NCBI RefSeq assembly: GCF_018343665.1
Contig: NZ_JAGYPM010000001.1
Span: forward strand, 221,239-285,238
Length of the DNA stretch: 64,000 nucleotides
Source: Cytobacillus citreus
Lineage (GTDB): Bacteria; Bacillota; Bacilli; Bacillales; Cytobacillaceae
Reading direction: 5' to 3'
The translations under genes were made by a program, and so were the position numbers. Shown piece by piece: positions 15,499 to 24,933 of the stretch (positions are counted from its first letter, which is position 1; each line of letters starts with the position of its first letter). The notes under the pieces are model-generated. The model made no database searches, was not told the DNA's origin, and worked only from the letters and a program-made list of their open reading frames with translations.

Positions 15499-15517
15499 AA
15501 TGATTAAATATGCAAAA
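15499..15517 (+). promoter_or_regulatory. Putative ARG box upstream of argC
   Basis: AATGATTAAATATGCAAAA resembles the Bacillus ArgR/AhrC box (CATGAATAAAAATKCAAKT), with about 14 of 19 positions agreeing. It sits 21 bases before the argC start, the place expected for arginine-dependent repression of the operon. Confidence 0.6.
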
Positions 15518-15537
15518 GGGGGATGAAGGGAATAGCT

Positions 15538-16569
15538 ATGAAGGTTTCAATAATTGGAACAACTGGATATGGAGGAGCGGAATTACTGCGTATTTTATAT
15601 AGACATCCTGAATTTGAAATTCAATCAATTCATTCAACGAAAGAAGACCTTCCCATTTGGAAGGAATATCCACACCTCTATGATGTATTGGACGAAAAAT
15701 TGCAAAGCATCAACTCAGAAAAAATTGCGGAACAATCGGACATCGTTTTTCTTGCAACACCATCGGGAATTTCCGGGAAGCTAGCAGCAGATTTCGCTAA
15801 TAAAGATATAAAAGTAATTGATTTATCAGGAGATTTAAGATTACCTCCTGATACGTATTTGCAATGGTACAAACATGAACCTGTCAATGAAGACTTGACT
15901 GTCAAGGCAGTTTATGGGCTGTCAGAATGGTATAAGGAAGAAATTAAAAGGTCATCGTTGATTGCTAATCCAGGATGTTATCCAACATCAGCATTATTAA
16001 GTCTTGCACCCGTAGTGAAAGAAAATTTGATTGACCCAGCAAGCATCATAATTGATGCGAAATCAGGTGTTTCTGGTGCTGGAAGATCTTTATCAAGAAA
16101 TACTAGTTTTTCAGAGGCGAATGAGAACTTCAGAGCCTATAAAGTAAATGAACATCAGCATACACCAGAAATTGAGAAGCAGCTTCTGTTATGGAATAAA
16201 GAAATAAAACCAATAACATTTACAACACATCTATTGCCTATTACGAGAGGAATTATGACTACTAGCTATTCTCAATTATTAACAGCTTATACTACTCATC
16301 AGTTACTCGAGCTATATAAAGAAATCTATAACGGACATCCATTTGTTAGGATTCGTCCTGAAAACAGCTTTCCATCTGTAAAAGAGGTTGCTGGTTCGAA
16401 TTATTGTGATATTGGTCTTCATGCTGATCCGAGAACAGGCAGGCTAACAATTATATCAGTCATTGATAATTTGATGAAGGGTGCAGCAGGCCAGGCTGTA
16501 CAAAATGCAAACATTATGTGTGGCTTTAATGATGAAACAGGACTAGATTTTGTCCCAATGTATCCATAA
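15538..16569 (+). CDS. argC: N-acetyl-gamma-glutamyl-phosphate reductase ArgC
   Basis: 343-residue NADPH-dependent enzyme of arginine synthesis (third step). The N-terminal Rossmann fold starts VSIIGTTGYGGAELLR, and the catalytic cysteine is in ANPGCYPTS (about residue 150). HQHTPEIEKQL and the GIMTTSY region near 240 are standard. ATG at 15538 was preferred to 15523, because MKVSIIG is the usual family start; GGGGGATGAAGG precedes it. First gene of argC-J-B-D-carA-carB-argF; argJ follows after 13 bases. Confidence 0.96.
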   Translation: MKVSIIGTTGYGGAELLRILYRHPEFEIQSIHSTKEDLPIWKEYPHLYDVLDEKLQSINSEKIAEQSDIVFLATPSGISGKLAADFANKDIKVIDLSGDLRLPPDTYLQWYKHEPVNEDLTVKAVYGLSEWYKEEIKRSSLIANPGCYPTSALLSLAPVVKENLIDPASIIIDAKSGVSGAGRSLSRNTSFSEANENFRAYKVNEHQHTPEIEKQLLLWNKEIKPITFTTHLLPITRGIMTTSYSQLLTAYTTHQLLELYKEIYNGHPFVRIRPENSFPSVKEVAGSNYCDIGLHADPRTGRLTIISVIDNLMKGAAGQAVQNANIMCGFNDETGLDFVPMYP

Positions 16570-16582
16570 GGAGGAACGAATA

Positions 16583-17815
16583 ATGCAAGCACTATCCCAA
16601 ACTGGGTTAATTAATGAAATTGCAGGAGGAAGTATCATTACACCCAAAGGTTATAAAACTGACGGCGTTCATGCAGGTTTAAGATATTCGAAAAAAGATT
16701 TAGGAATTATTATTAGTGATGTTCCAGCAAATTGCGGTGCTGTTTATACTACGAGTCAGTTTCAAGCAGCACCATTAATAGTGACACAAGAAAGCATTGC
16801 AATAGAGGAAATGATCCAAGCACTAGTAGTGAATAGTGCTTGTGCCAATGCATGTACGGGAGAGCGTGGTATTAGAGATGCATTCCAGATGAGAAATTGG
16901 ACGGCGGAAAAGTTTGATTTGCCTGAACATTTTGTTGCTGTAGCATCTACAGGTGTCATAGGAGAATATTTAGCAATGGAAAAGATCGACTCAGGAATTC
17001 GGAATTTTCAGCCTGTTAATGACTCTACTCACGCGGATGCCTTTCAAACAGCTATTTTAACAACTGATTTAGTGATGAAAAATTGCTGTTATTCAGCAAT
17101 AATAGACGGCAAATCAGTTGTTATGGGTGGGGCGGCAAAAGGGTCCGGTATGATCCACCCGAACATGGCAACTATGCTTGGATTTATCACTACTGACGCA
17201 AATATTGAAAGTAATCACCTTTTAGCTGCACTTAGGGAAGTGACAGATACAACATTTAATCAAATTACAGTTGACGGCGATACATCAACAAATGATATGG
17301 TTCTAGTTATGGCTAATGGTTTAAGCGGAAATACATCTCTTACACCTGATCATCCAGATTGGGGTGTATTCTTGCAATTGCTGACACAAAGCTGTGAAAG
17401 TCTAGCACAGCAAATTGCGAAAGATGGCGAGGGTGCAACGAAGTTAATTGAGGTTGAGGTTATAGGTGCTGAAACGGATTTAGATGCAAGAAAGGTAGCT
17501 AAGCAAATTGTGGGTTCAAATCTTGTCAAAACAGCGATTTACGGTGAGGATGCCAACTGGGGGAGAATCATAGGAGCAATAGGCCAATCGAGTGTCAATA
17601 TTAATCCTAGTTCTGTAGATATTGCTATCGGTCCTATTGTAATGCTAAAAAATAGTGAACCTCAAACCTTTTCAGAGGAACTGGCTAGTGAGTATTTAAA
17701 AAATAAAACAATTCATATTTTTGTAGACTTAAAAAATGGCAAAGGGAATGGGAAAGCATGGGGATGTGACCTATCGTATGATTATGTGAAAATTAACGCA
17801 AGTTATCGAACTTAA
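16583..17815 (+). CDS. argJ: Bifunctional ornithine acetyltransferase / N-acetylglutamate synthase ArgJ
   Basis: 410-residue ArgJ. It recycles the acetyl group from N-acetylornithine to glutamate and, in bifunctional forms, also makes N-acetylglutamate from acetyl-CoA. The precursor is cut by itself between Ala and Thr in [10 protein letters not shown] (about residue 190), giving alpha and beta chains; that motif is intact. STGVIGEYL (about 120) forms the oxyanion hole. The ATG at 16583 follows AAGGAGG. The presence of argJ explains why no argA or argE is needed. Confidence 0.96.
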   Translation: MQALSQTGLINEIAGGSIITPKGYKTDGVHAGLRYSKKDLGIIISDVPANCGAVYTTSQFQAAPLIVTQESIAIEEMIQALVVNSACANACTGERGIRDAFQMRNWTAEKFDLPEHFVAVASTGVIGEYLAMEKIDSGIRNFQPVNDSTHADAFQTAILTTDLVMKNCCYSAIIDGKSVVMGGAAKGSGMIHPNMATMLGFITTDANIESNHLLAALREVTDTTFNQITVDGDTSTNDMVLVMANGLSGNTSLTPDHPDWGVFLQLLTQSCESLAQQIAKDGEGATKLIEVEVIGAETDLDARKVAKQIVGSNLVKTAIYGEDANWGRIIGAIGQSSVNINPSSVDIAIGPIVMLKNSEPQTFSEELASEYLKNKTIHIFVDLKNGKGNGKAWGCDLSYDYVKINASYRT

Positions 17816-17827
17816 GGAGGAAATCGC

Positions 17828-18601
17828 ATGAAAACCATTCTAATAAAATGCGGTGGAAGTGTGATGGATAAGCTAGCACCAACATTTTTTGAAAGTCTTA
17901 AAGAATTAGAGAGCAACGGGTATCAGCTTATATTTGTGCACGGTGGAGGACCAGATATTAATAGGATGCTTGATTTATTCCAGATTCCACATGAATTTGC
18001 AGATGGTTTACGTAAGACAACTGCAAAAGCAATGGAGATTGTGGAAATGGTTTTGTCAGGTCATACAAATAGGAAGCTTGTATCAAACCTTGAATCTACT
18101 GGATTAAATGCTTTCGGATTGAATGGCAGTGACAGCAAATTTTTACAGGGGAGATTTATTGATCAAGAGAGGCTTGGTTTTGTTGGTGAAGTAGTGAAAA
18201 TCAACCTTCGTATAGTGTCTTTGCTTTTACGTGAAAAATATATACCAGTTATTACTCCTATTGCTGTGACTGAAAATGGAATTAAGCTTAATATAAATGC
18301 CGATTTTGCTGCTGCAGCAATTGCTAACGCCCTACAAGCCGAAAAATGCATTTTTGTCACAGATGTAGATGGAATTATGATTGATGGCAAGCTAATTCAA
18401 CAAACCGATACAGCTGAAGTCCAAAGATATATTACTGAAGAAAAAATAACGGGCGGCATGATTCCTAAGGTTAAATCCGCGATATCCGCAATTGAAAAAG
18501 GTCTTCATAGTGTGATGATTGTTTCTGGAGAAAAGAAGTTTTTTGAAGGATCAGAATGGATCGGAACAGAAATACTTGCAAAAGAGAGGGTTTTACAATG
18601 A
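17828..18601 (+). CDS. argB: Acetylglutamate kinase ArgB
   Basis: 257-residue amino-acid-kinase-family enzyme phosphorylating N-acetylglutamate. The N-terminal KCGGSVMDKL and HGGGPDINRML (about 38-48) hold the phosphate-binding glycines, and ITGGMIPKVKSA (about 205) carries the conserved Lys. It lacks the extra N-terminal helix of arginine-inhibited hexameric forms, so it is probably the dimeric type. Start follows AAGGAGGAAAT; its end overlaps argD by 4 bases (ATGA). Confidence 0.96.
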   Translation: MKTILIKCGGSVMDKLAPTFFESLKELESNGYQLIFVHGGGPDINRMLDLFQIPHEFADGLRKTTAKAMEIVEMVLSGHTNRKLVSNLESTGLNAFGLNGSDSKFLQGRFIDQERLGFVGEVVKINLRIVSLLLREKYIPVITPIAVTENGIKLNINADFAAAAIANALQAEKCIFVTDVDGIMIDGKLIQQTDTAEVQRYITEEKITGGMIPKVKSAISAIEKGLHSVMIVSGEKKFFEGSEWIGTEILAKERVLQ

Positions 18602-19755
18602 GCCATTTATTTCCTACTTATTCACGTTGGGAGATTGAGCCAGATTTCGCCGAAGGCAGCATCATTATTGATAAAGATGGAAAAAGATATATTGACTTTA
18701 CATCTGGTATTGGTGTTTGCAATCTTGGGCATCGTCCAGAGGCTGTTCATCATGCCGTTAGCAAGCAGCTTATTCGTTTCTGGCATGTCTCAAACTTATT
18801 TATTCAAGAAGAGCAGGAAGTGGCTGCAAAGCTATTAGCAGATGCCGCGGAAATGGAATTGGTGTTCTTTGCTAATAGCGGAGCAGAAGCGAATGAAGCA
18901 GCAATAAAACTAGCTAGAAAAGCGACTGGTCGAACGAAAATTATTACGTTTCATAACTCCTTTCACGGCCGTACTTTTGCTGCAATGTCTGCAACTGGTC
19001 AAGATAAGATCAAAACAGGATACGGACCAATGTTAGAAACATTTATTTATGTTCCTTATAATGATATTGATGCGCTAAAACAAGAAGTGAATTCAGAAAC
19101 AGCTGCTATTATGGTCGAGATAGTTCAAGGCGAAGGCGGTATTCATATTGGAGAAAGAGAGTTTTTAAGTGAAGTTGAGCATCTATGTAAAGAGTACGGA
19201 GCTCTCTTTATCATTGATGAAATCCAAACGGGGATCGGCAGGACCGCCAAACCGTTTGCATTCCAACATTTTCAATTAGCACCGGATATCATTACCTCTG
19301 CAAAAGGATTAGGAAATGGATTGCCAATTGGAGCAGTGATTGGGAGGAAGGAACTTGAATCTGTATTCGGTCCCGGAAGCCATGGATCAACATTTGGCGG
19401 AAATCCATTATCCATTTCTGCTTCGATTGCAACCATGGAGACCATTTTTTGTGAAGAGTTTTTGAAGCAAGTGGAGCATAAAAGCCAATACCTGCTTGAG
19501 AAACTGTCAATTAGTCTTCAATTAATTCCTGAAATATTGGAAATAAGGCAGCTTGGTATGATGATTGGAATTGAAACTATTATTGATTTACCGACACTAT
19601 TAAAAAAGCTAAGGGAAATGGGATTGCTAGCACTGCCTGCAGGGAATAATGTTGTTCGATTATTGCCCCCATTGACAGTAGTTACTGAGGAAATAGATGA
19701 AGCAGTAAACATCATTCAAGAAGCCGTAATTCATTTTTCAAAGACAGCCGTGTAG
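18598..19755 (+). CDS. argD: Acetylornithine aminotransferase ArgD
   Basis: 385-residue class-III pyridoxal-phosphate aminotransferase making N-acetylornithine. Key parts: FANSGAEANEAAIKLAR (about 95-111), IIDEIQTGIGRT (about 205-216), and the PLP lysine in TSAKGLGNGLPIGAV (about 235). Length matches the Bacillus enzyme. The ATG at 18598 overlaps the argB stop, so translation is likely coupled; AGAGAGGG lies ahead of it. Confidence 0.96.
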   Translation: MSHLFPTYSRWEIEPDFAEGSIIIDKDGKRYIDFTSGIGVCNLGHRPEAVHHAVSKQLIRFWHVSNLFIQEEQEVAAKLLADAAEMELVFFANSGAEANEAAIKLARKATGRTKIITFHNSFHGRTFAAMSATGQDKIKTGYGPMLETFIYVPYNDIDALKQEVNSETAAIMVEIVQGEGGIHIGEREFLSEVEHLCKEYGALFIIDEIQTGIGRTAKPFAFQHFQLAPDIITSAKGLGNGLPIGAVIGRKELESVFGPGSHGSTFGGNPLSISASIATMETIFCEEFLKQVEHKSQYLLEKLSISLQLIPEILEIRQLGMMIGIETIIDLPTLLKKLREMGLLALPAGNNVVRLLPPLTVVTEEIDEAVNIIQEAVIHFSKTAV

Positions 19756-19794
19756 GCTGATTCTTTTTCATATTTATGCATAAACATGTAGGTA

Positions 19795-19813
19795 AACAAA
19801 TAAATATACAAAT
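19795..19813 (+). promoter_or_regulatory. Putative second ARG box, upstream of carA
   Basis: AACAAATAAATATACAAAT agrees with the Bacillus ARG box at about 13 of 19 positions, in the 73-base gap between argD and carA. It could give arginine control of an internal start for carAB-argF. Weak by itself in such AT-rich sequence. Confidence 0.4.
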
Positions 19814-19828
19814 CATATGAGGTGAAAC

Positions 19829-20278
19829 ATGGAAGGATATTTGCATTTGAATAGCGGACAGTGCTTCAAGGGTCGTTGGGCTACAGAACCGCCTAATAAA
19901 GACATAATGGGGGAAATCGTATTATTTACAGGTATGACTGGCTATGAAGAGTTACTTACAGATCCTTCTTATGAAGATAAAATTGTTGTCTTTACTTGCC
20001 CCATTTTAGGAAATTGTGGCATCACGAAAAATGATTTTTCTTATAAAAGACCTTATTTGGCCGGCATGATTGTTTATGAAGAGTGTTTGTCCCCTTCGCA
20101 TTACGAGTCTGAATATACGCTTAATGAATATTTGCAGAAGTGGAATATTCCTATGCTTGTTCATATGGATACGAGAGCAATTGCAAAAAAAATTCGGAAT
20201 CAAGTATCGGCTATTGCGATTATTTCCAGTACAGAACATCAAAAAACAGAGAAAAGGAGTGTGGTTGGGTATGCCTAA
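19829..20278 (+). pseudogene. carA: Carbamoyl-phosphate synthase small subunit, glutaminase domain missing
   Basis: Only 149 residues, against about 350 for the arginine-specific CarA. The N-terminal structural domain is complete (MEGYLHLNSGQCFKG..., GEIVLFTGMTGYEELLTDPSY, HMDTRAIAKKIR). After ISSTEHQ the sequence jumps to a short tail KRSVVGYA ending in a stop that overlaps carB by 8 bases, as a normal carA end would. The whole class I glutamine amidotransferase domain, with its Cys-His-Glu triad, is absent. The frame is kept, so a stable fragment could be made and bind CarB, but it cannot supply ammonia from glutamine. Scored as a pseudogene, but it may be a functional remnant. ATG follows GAGGTGA. 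Confidence 0.85.
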
Positions 20279-23200
20279 AGACCCCAGTATTCACTCGATT
20301 CTAGTAATTGGATCAGGTCCGATTGTAATTGGCCAGGCAGCGGAATTTGATTATGCTGGGACACAGGCATGTGCAGCTCTTAAGGAAGAGGGCTATAAAG
20401 TCATTCTTGTTAATAATAACCCTGCAACCATTATGACTGATCAAACATTTGCAGATCAAATATATTTTGAGCCCTTAACGGTTGATAGCTTGGAAAAAAT
20501 TATTGAAAAAGAAAGACCAGATGGACTTCTAGCTACATTAGGTGGTCAAACAGGTTTAAATTTGGCTTTTCAGCTAAATAAAGAAGGAATTTTAGATCGC
20601 TATAAAATAATGCTTCTTGGAAGTTCAATAGAATCAATAAAGAATGGAGAGGATCGCGAGGCCTTTCGAAAGCTAATGAAGGTACTTGGAGAACCAGTGC
20701 CTGAAAGCGAAATCGTTCACGATATAGAAAATGCTCTAACTTTTGCAAATGAAATAGGCTTTCCTATTATCGTGCGTCCTGCCTATACACTTGGGGGAAC
20801 AGGAGGAGGCATTGCCAATAACGAACATGAGCTAATCTCACTCGTTCAAGGAGGCTTAAGTGAAAGTGCAATTCATCAATGCTTGATCGAGAAAAGCATC
20901 GCTGGATTTAAAGAAATAGAGTTTGAAGCGATGAGGGACTCACAAAATAATTGTATTACCATCTGTAATATGGAGAATATTGATCCAGTAGGAATTCATA
21001 CTGGTGATTCCATTGTAGTAGCCCCCACGCAAACACTAACACATGAAGAAGTTCACATGCTAAGATCTGCATCCATTAAAATTATCTCGGCTCTAGGGAT
21101 TATTGGCGGATGTAATATTCAATTCGCCTTGGATCCATTTAGTAAAAAATATTATTTAATTGAGGTTAATCCAAGAGTTAGTCGCTCTTCAGCTCTTGCT
21201 TCAAAGGCAACTGGATATCCAATTGCACGTATAGCCACGAAGCTAGCAGTCGGATACACATTATCAGAAATAATCAATCCATTTACAGGCCAGACATTTG
21301 AGAATTTTGAACCTGAGCTTGATTATGTCGTCGTGAAATTTCCAAAGTGGACATTTGATAAATTTCCTTCTGCTGATCGCAAGCTTGGAACACAGATGAA
21401 GGCAACTGGAGAAGTGATGGGAATTGACAGAAATTTTGAGAGGGCTCTATTAAAAGCTGTCCATTCTCTTGAACTTCACTCCAGTGACTTAAAAATGCCT
21501 GATATAACCAATAAAACAAATGATCAATTAGAGTTTCTTCTTGCACAGCAAACAGATGAAAGATTTTTTATTATATTTGAGCTAATCAGACGTGGATATA
21601 CATTACAGGATTTACATGAAAAAACGAAAATCGATTATTTATTCCTGCGATCCTTTAGGCAATTAGTAAAATTAGAAAATCAAATCTCCTCACTTTCTCT
21701 GTTAAAGGTTACGAATGAGGAACTGCAGCTTTTCAAGGAAAAAGGTTTTAGTGATAACTATTTAGCGTATGAATGGAAAGTGACGGAAAAGGAAATAAGG
21801 AATTTGCGAAAAATTCATGGAGTTCTTCCGGTATATAAATCAGTCGATTCATGCGCTGGAGCTTATGAGACTGAATCTAATTATTTTTATTCGAGCTATT
21901 TTGGGGAAAATGAACAAGTAAAAAGTGAGAATAGGAAAGTGCTTATTATTGGCAGCGGGCCAATACGAATTGGCCAAGGAATTGAATTTGACTACTGTTC
22001 CGTTCAAGGTGTATTTGCTTTGAAAGAAGAAGGTATAGAAACAATCATGATCAATAATAATCCAGAAACGGTCAGTACGGATTATACAACAGCAGATCGC
22101 CTCTATTTTGAACCACTTACAATTGAAGCGATATTAAATGTGATCGAAGCGGAAGGTATTACAGAAGTTATTGTACAGCTTGGTGGTCAAACAGCATTGA
22201 ATCTTGCTGCAGAGATTGAGGAATATGGAATTTCATTATTAGGAACGAACTCAAAAACGATTGATATCCTCGAAGATAGAAAAAGTTTTTACCAATTGCT
22301 TGATGAACTTAAGATTCCACATATTGAGGGAGAAATTGCTTTTTCTAAAGATGAGCTGACAAAGGCTGTTCAAAAAATTGGGTTTCCTATATTAGTTCGC
22401 CCGTCCTATGTTATTGGCGGTAGAGGGATGGAGTTAATGAACAGCCAATACGAGTTCGAACAATATCTTCAAAAAGGAAATATTTCATATCCAATTCTTG
22501 TAGATAAATTCCTTCATGCTTTAGAAGCTGAACTCGACCTAGCAGCAGATGGGAAAAATATCTGTGTTCCAGCTATCATGGAGCATATTGAAAAAACAGG
22601 CGTCCATTCTGGTGATAGTATGTCCGTTTTGCCACCGATTAATCTATCAAAAAAAGCTCAAGATAAAATGGTTAATTATGGTAAAATTATTGTTCAAAAG
22701 CTACAATACAAAGGTCTTATGAATATCCAATTTATCATACAGGGTGATAAAGTTTATTTATTGGAAATAAATCCTCGTGCAAGTAGAACTGCACCCATTA
22801 TTAGTAAGGTAAGCAATGTTCCACTTGTTCAAATTGCGACAAAGATATTGCTCGGGAAATATCATTTGTCGAAAGATATATTGCCTTTTGATAAGAAGTG
22901 GGAATTTATATGTGTTAAATACCCTGTTTTTTCCAATTACGCATTAAAGGGGCTTGATTCGAAAGTAGGACCAGAAATGAAATCAACAGGGGAAGGAATA
23001 TCAATAGCATCTAGCTTTAACGAAGCAATGAGAAAATCCTTTCATACTACCATAAACCAAAAAGAAATCACGAAAGTTATCATTGCTGATGTAGAAGAAA
23101 AGAATGAGTTATCATCGCTTGCTATTCAATCTGGAATCATCCCAGTGCATACAAAAACGATGGATCAAACTATAACTGAAAATGAAACGATTGTCCTCTA

Positions 23201-23378
23201 TAATCCAAATCAAAGTGATGAAGACATTAAAATGAGAGAGATTGCTGTTAGGAATCGGCTTCTTACGTTTACTGAAAAGGAAACATTTATTGCATTATTG
23301 CAATCAATGAAAATAAAGGATTGGGACGTTCGTTCCATTCATGATTGGCAAGAAAAAATAAGTAAAAGTTTAATTTAA
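20271..23378 (+). CDS. carB: Carbamoyl-phosphate synthase large subunit CarB (arginine-specific)
   Basis: 1035-residue synthetase subunit that makes carbamoyl phosphate from bicarbonate, ammonia and two ATP. It has two homologous ATP-grasp halves: the first opens ILVIGSGPIVIGQAAEFDYAG, the second (about residue 555) VLIIGSGPIRIGQGIEFDY. Both keep their glycine-rich loops (RPAYTLGGTGGG and RPSYVIGGRGMEL) and EVNPR/EINPR metal sites. Length equals the Bacillus CarB. ATG at 20271 follows AAAAGGAGTG; a longer frame from 20070 merely runs back through carA in another frame. It looks fully functional, although its partner carA is truncated. Confidence 0.96.
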   Translation: MPKDPSIHSILVIGSGPIVIGQAAEFDYAGTQACAALKEEGYKVILVNNNPATIMTDQTFADQIYFEPLTVDSLEKIIEKERPDGLLATLGGQTGLNLAFQLNKEGILDRYKIMLLGSSIESIKNGEDREAFRKLMKVLGEPVPESEIVHDIENALTFANEIGFPIIVRPAYTLGGTGGGIANNEHELISLVQGGLSESAIHQCLIEKSIAGFKEIEFEAMRDSQNNCITICNMENIDPVGIHTGDSIVVAPTQTLTHEEVHMLRSASIKIISALGIIGGCNIQFALDPFSKKYYLIEVNPRVSRSSALASKATGYPIARIATKLAVGYTLSEIINPFTGQTFENFEPELDYVVVKFPKWTFDKFPSADRKLGTQMKATGEVMGIDRNFERALLKAVHSLELHSSDLKMPDITNKTNDQLEFLLAQQTDERFFIIFELIRRGYTLQDLHEKTKIDYLFLRSFRQLVKLENQISSLSLLKVTNEELQLFKEKGFSDNYLAYEWKVTEKEIRNLRKIHGVLPVYKSVDSCAGAYETESNYFYSSYFGENEQVKSENRKVLIIGSGPIRIGQGIEFDYCSVQGVFALKEEGIETIMINNNPETVSTDYTTADRLYFEPLTIEAILNVIEAEGITEVIVQLGGQTALNLAAEIEEYGISLLGTNSKTIDILEDRKSFYQLLDELKIPHIEGEIAFSKDELTKAVQKIGFPILVRPSYVIGGRGMELMNSQYEFEQYLQKGNISYPILVDKFLHALEAELDLAADGKNICVPAIMEHIEKTGVHSGDSMSVLPPINLSKKAQDKMVNYGKIIVQKLQYKGLMNIQFIIQGDKVYLLEINPRASRTAPIISKVSNVPLVQIATKILLGKYHLSKDILPFDKKWEFICVKYPVFSNYALKGLDSKVGPEMKSTGEGISIASSFNEAMRKSFHTTINQKEITKVIIADVEEKNELSSLAIQSGIIPVHTKTMDQTITENETIVLYNPNQSDEDIKMREIAVRNRLLTFTEKETFIALLQSMKIKDWDVRSIHDWQEKISKSLI

Positions 23379-23394
23379 AGGGAGTGAAGACATT

Positions 23395-24351
23395 TTGATT
23401 TCAATTCAAGCTGATGAAAACAAAATAAATATAAAAGGTAAGAATTTTTTAACATTAGCTGATTTTTCCCCTGAGGTTATTAATGGCTTACTATTAAAAG
23501 CAAAAAAGCTAAAAAGTGCGTCTTTACTTGGATATCATTCTACACCTCTGAAAGGAAAAATATTGGGAATGATTTTTGAGAAATCTTCGACACGAACAAG
23601 AGTATCATTTGAGGCAGGTATGCTTCAATTAGGCGGTAATGCCTTATATTTAAACAGTCAAGACTTGCAATTAGGAAGAGGAGAGTCTATTGCTGATACA
23701 GCTAAGGTGCTCTCACATTATGTTGATGCGATTATGATTCGCACCTTTTCCCATCATACAATTGAAGAACTTGCCTACCATGCAACAGTTCCAGTCATTA
23801 ATGGTTTAACAGATCTATTTCACCCATGCCAGGCACTTGCAGATTTATTAACTCTTCAGGAGAAAAAAGGCGATCTTCCTGGATTAAAGCTTGTATATGT
23901 AGGTGATGGAAATAATGTGGCTCATTCCTTAATGATTGCTGCTTCAAAAATAGGCATGGACATTACGATTGCCTGTCCTGTTGGTTATGAGCCTAAAAAA
24001 GAAATTGTGAAGACGGCGAAGGAATTTGCTACTGGAAGCGGTTCTAACGTGACGATTACAAACAATGCTGCAGAAGCTGTGAATGGCGCAGACGCTATTT
24101 ATACGGATGTCTGGACAAGTATGGGGCAGGAATCAGAAAACAAACAGAGACTAAAGGTTTTTTCAAGCTTTCAAGTAAATGAAAGTCTTGTACAAAATGC
24201 GAAAGATGACTTCATTTTTCTTCATTGTTTGCCTGCTCACAGAGGGGAAGAAGTATCAGCAGATGTCATTGATGGACCAAATTCAGCTGTTTTTCAACAG
24301 GCTGGAAATAGACTTCATGTGCAAAAAGCACTTCTATCAGAAATAATGTAG
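23395..24351 (+). CDS. argF: Ornithine carbamoyltransferase ArgF
   Basis: 318-residue enzyme joining carbamoyl phosphate to ornithine to give citrulline. The carbamoyl-phosphate site SSTRTRVSFE is at about 62-71, HPCQALADLLTL near 143, the ornithine loop DVWTSMGQE near 240, and HCLPAHRGEEV near 279 with the catalytic Cys. TTG start at 23395 follows AAAGGGAGTGA. Last gene of the arg operon, 16 bases after carB. No obvious terminator directly follows; yjzC is 95 bases downstream. Confidence 0.96.
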   Translation: MISIQADENKINIKGKNFLTLADFSPEVINGLLLKAKKLKSASLLGYHSTPLKGKILGMIFEKSSTRTRVSFEAGMLQLGGNALYLNSQDLQLGRGESIADTAKVLSHYVDAIMIRTFSHHTIEELAYHATVPVINGLTDLFHPCQALADLLTLQEKKGDLPGLKLVYVGDGNNVAHSLMIAASKIGMDITIACPVGYEPKKEIVKTAKEFATGSGSNVTITNNAAEAVNGADAIYTDVWTSMGQESENKQRLKVFSSFQVNESLVQNAKDDFIFLHCLPAHRGEEVSADVIDGPNSAVFQQAGNRLHVQKALLSEIM

Positions 24352-24446
24352 AATGTTTGAAAAGTCAATAAAGAATGGAAAAAGATGTTTTCATGATGAT
24401 TTTTGAACTTGGAAATAATATTAGTAATAAAGGAGGGGCATAAACT

Positions 24447-24626
24447 ATGGGACAAAATCGACAATTTAGACCTGGACAGAAAGCGCCTAATAATGGAGTT
24501 TATATTGAAGTTGGGGAAACAGGAAGCAATGTAAACAATCCACAAATGATTAGGCTAAAAGCAGGGGACCGGTTTCCAGAAAACGCAAATCACAATCGTG
24601 TTTGGACGTATCAAAGAAAGCCGTAA
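24447..24626 (+). CDS. yjzC: Small conserved protein YjzC
   Basis: 59-residue protein recognised as YjzC: it starts MGQNRQFRPGQKAPNNGVY, has GETGSNVNNPQMI in the middle and ends NRVWTYQRKP. Function unknown; compact and hydrophilic. The ATG follows AAAGGAGGGG with ideal spacing. The gene order argF-yjzC-(clpB)-yjzD agrees with Bacillus. Its TAA stop coincides with the first bases of an inverted family C repeat. Confidence 0.9.
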   Translation: MGQNRQFRPGQKAPNNGVYIEVGETGSNVNNPQMIRLKAGDRFPENANHNRVWTYQRKP

Positions 24627-24780
24627 AGTGAAACTTTAATCAGTGGGGGTTTTCTTCATCCCCTACTGATTATTAGTTGAACCAATCGGGCATTTACGGG
24701 CAGTTTATCTCCCACCTAACTTCTTTGCTTTCGCTGAATTTTGAGGTGGGAGTATTACTGCCCGTTAATGCGGGATAAAA
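24624..24780 (-). repeat. Dispersed repeat family C, mid-size inverted copy
   Basis: 157-bp copy in the opposite orientation to the other three. It has the same ends (TAAAGTGAAACTTTAATCAG here; ACTGCCCGTTAATGCGGGAT at the other side) and the long stem CGGGCAGT...ACTGCCCG. The inner stem is CTCCCACCT/AGGTGGGAG, where the larger copies have CCCCACTT/AAGTGGGG: compensatory change that keeps pairing. It lacks the two GCCACAGGACGTGGC-type cassettes. Confidence 0.85.
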
Positions 24781-24854
24781 AAGAAAAGTGAAAGTATTTA
24801 CAAAAATGAATGAACTTACATTGGCCATCCTTTTATGGGTGGCCTTACATATGC

Positions 24855-24886
24855 TATAATATACACAAAGGTCAAAAAAGGTCAGA
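24855..24886 (+). promoter_or_regulatory. clpB promoter with CtsR operator
   Basis: An extended -10 TGC-TATAAT (24855-24860) is followed by GGTCAAA-AAA-GGTCAGA (24870-24886), nearly the exact CtsR heptad repeat (RGTCAAA-N3-RGTCAAA). The site overlaps the expected transcription start, so CtsR should repress clpB until heat or protein stress. A hairpin GGCCATCC...GGGTGGCC (24823-24844) lies in the -35 region. Confidence 0.88.
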
Positions 24887-24933
24887 ATCATTATCTAGCT
24901 TTGAGCGCCAGCTTTTTAAAAAGGAGGAAAAGC

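Noticed and set aside
20070-20270. Longer carB frame starting at 20070
   Set aside because: It runs through carA in another frame, has no ribosome binding site, and the usual CarB N-terminus (MPKDPSIHSILVIG) with AAAAGGAGTG begins at 20271.
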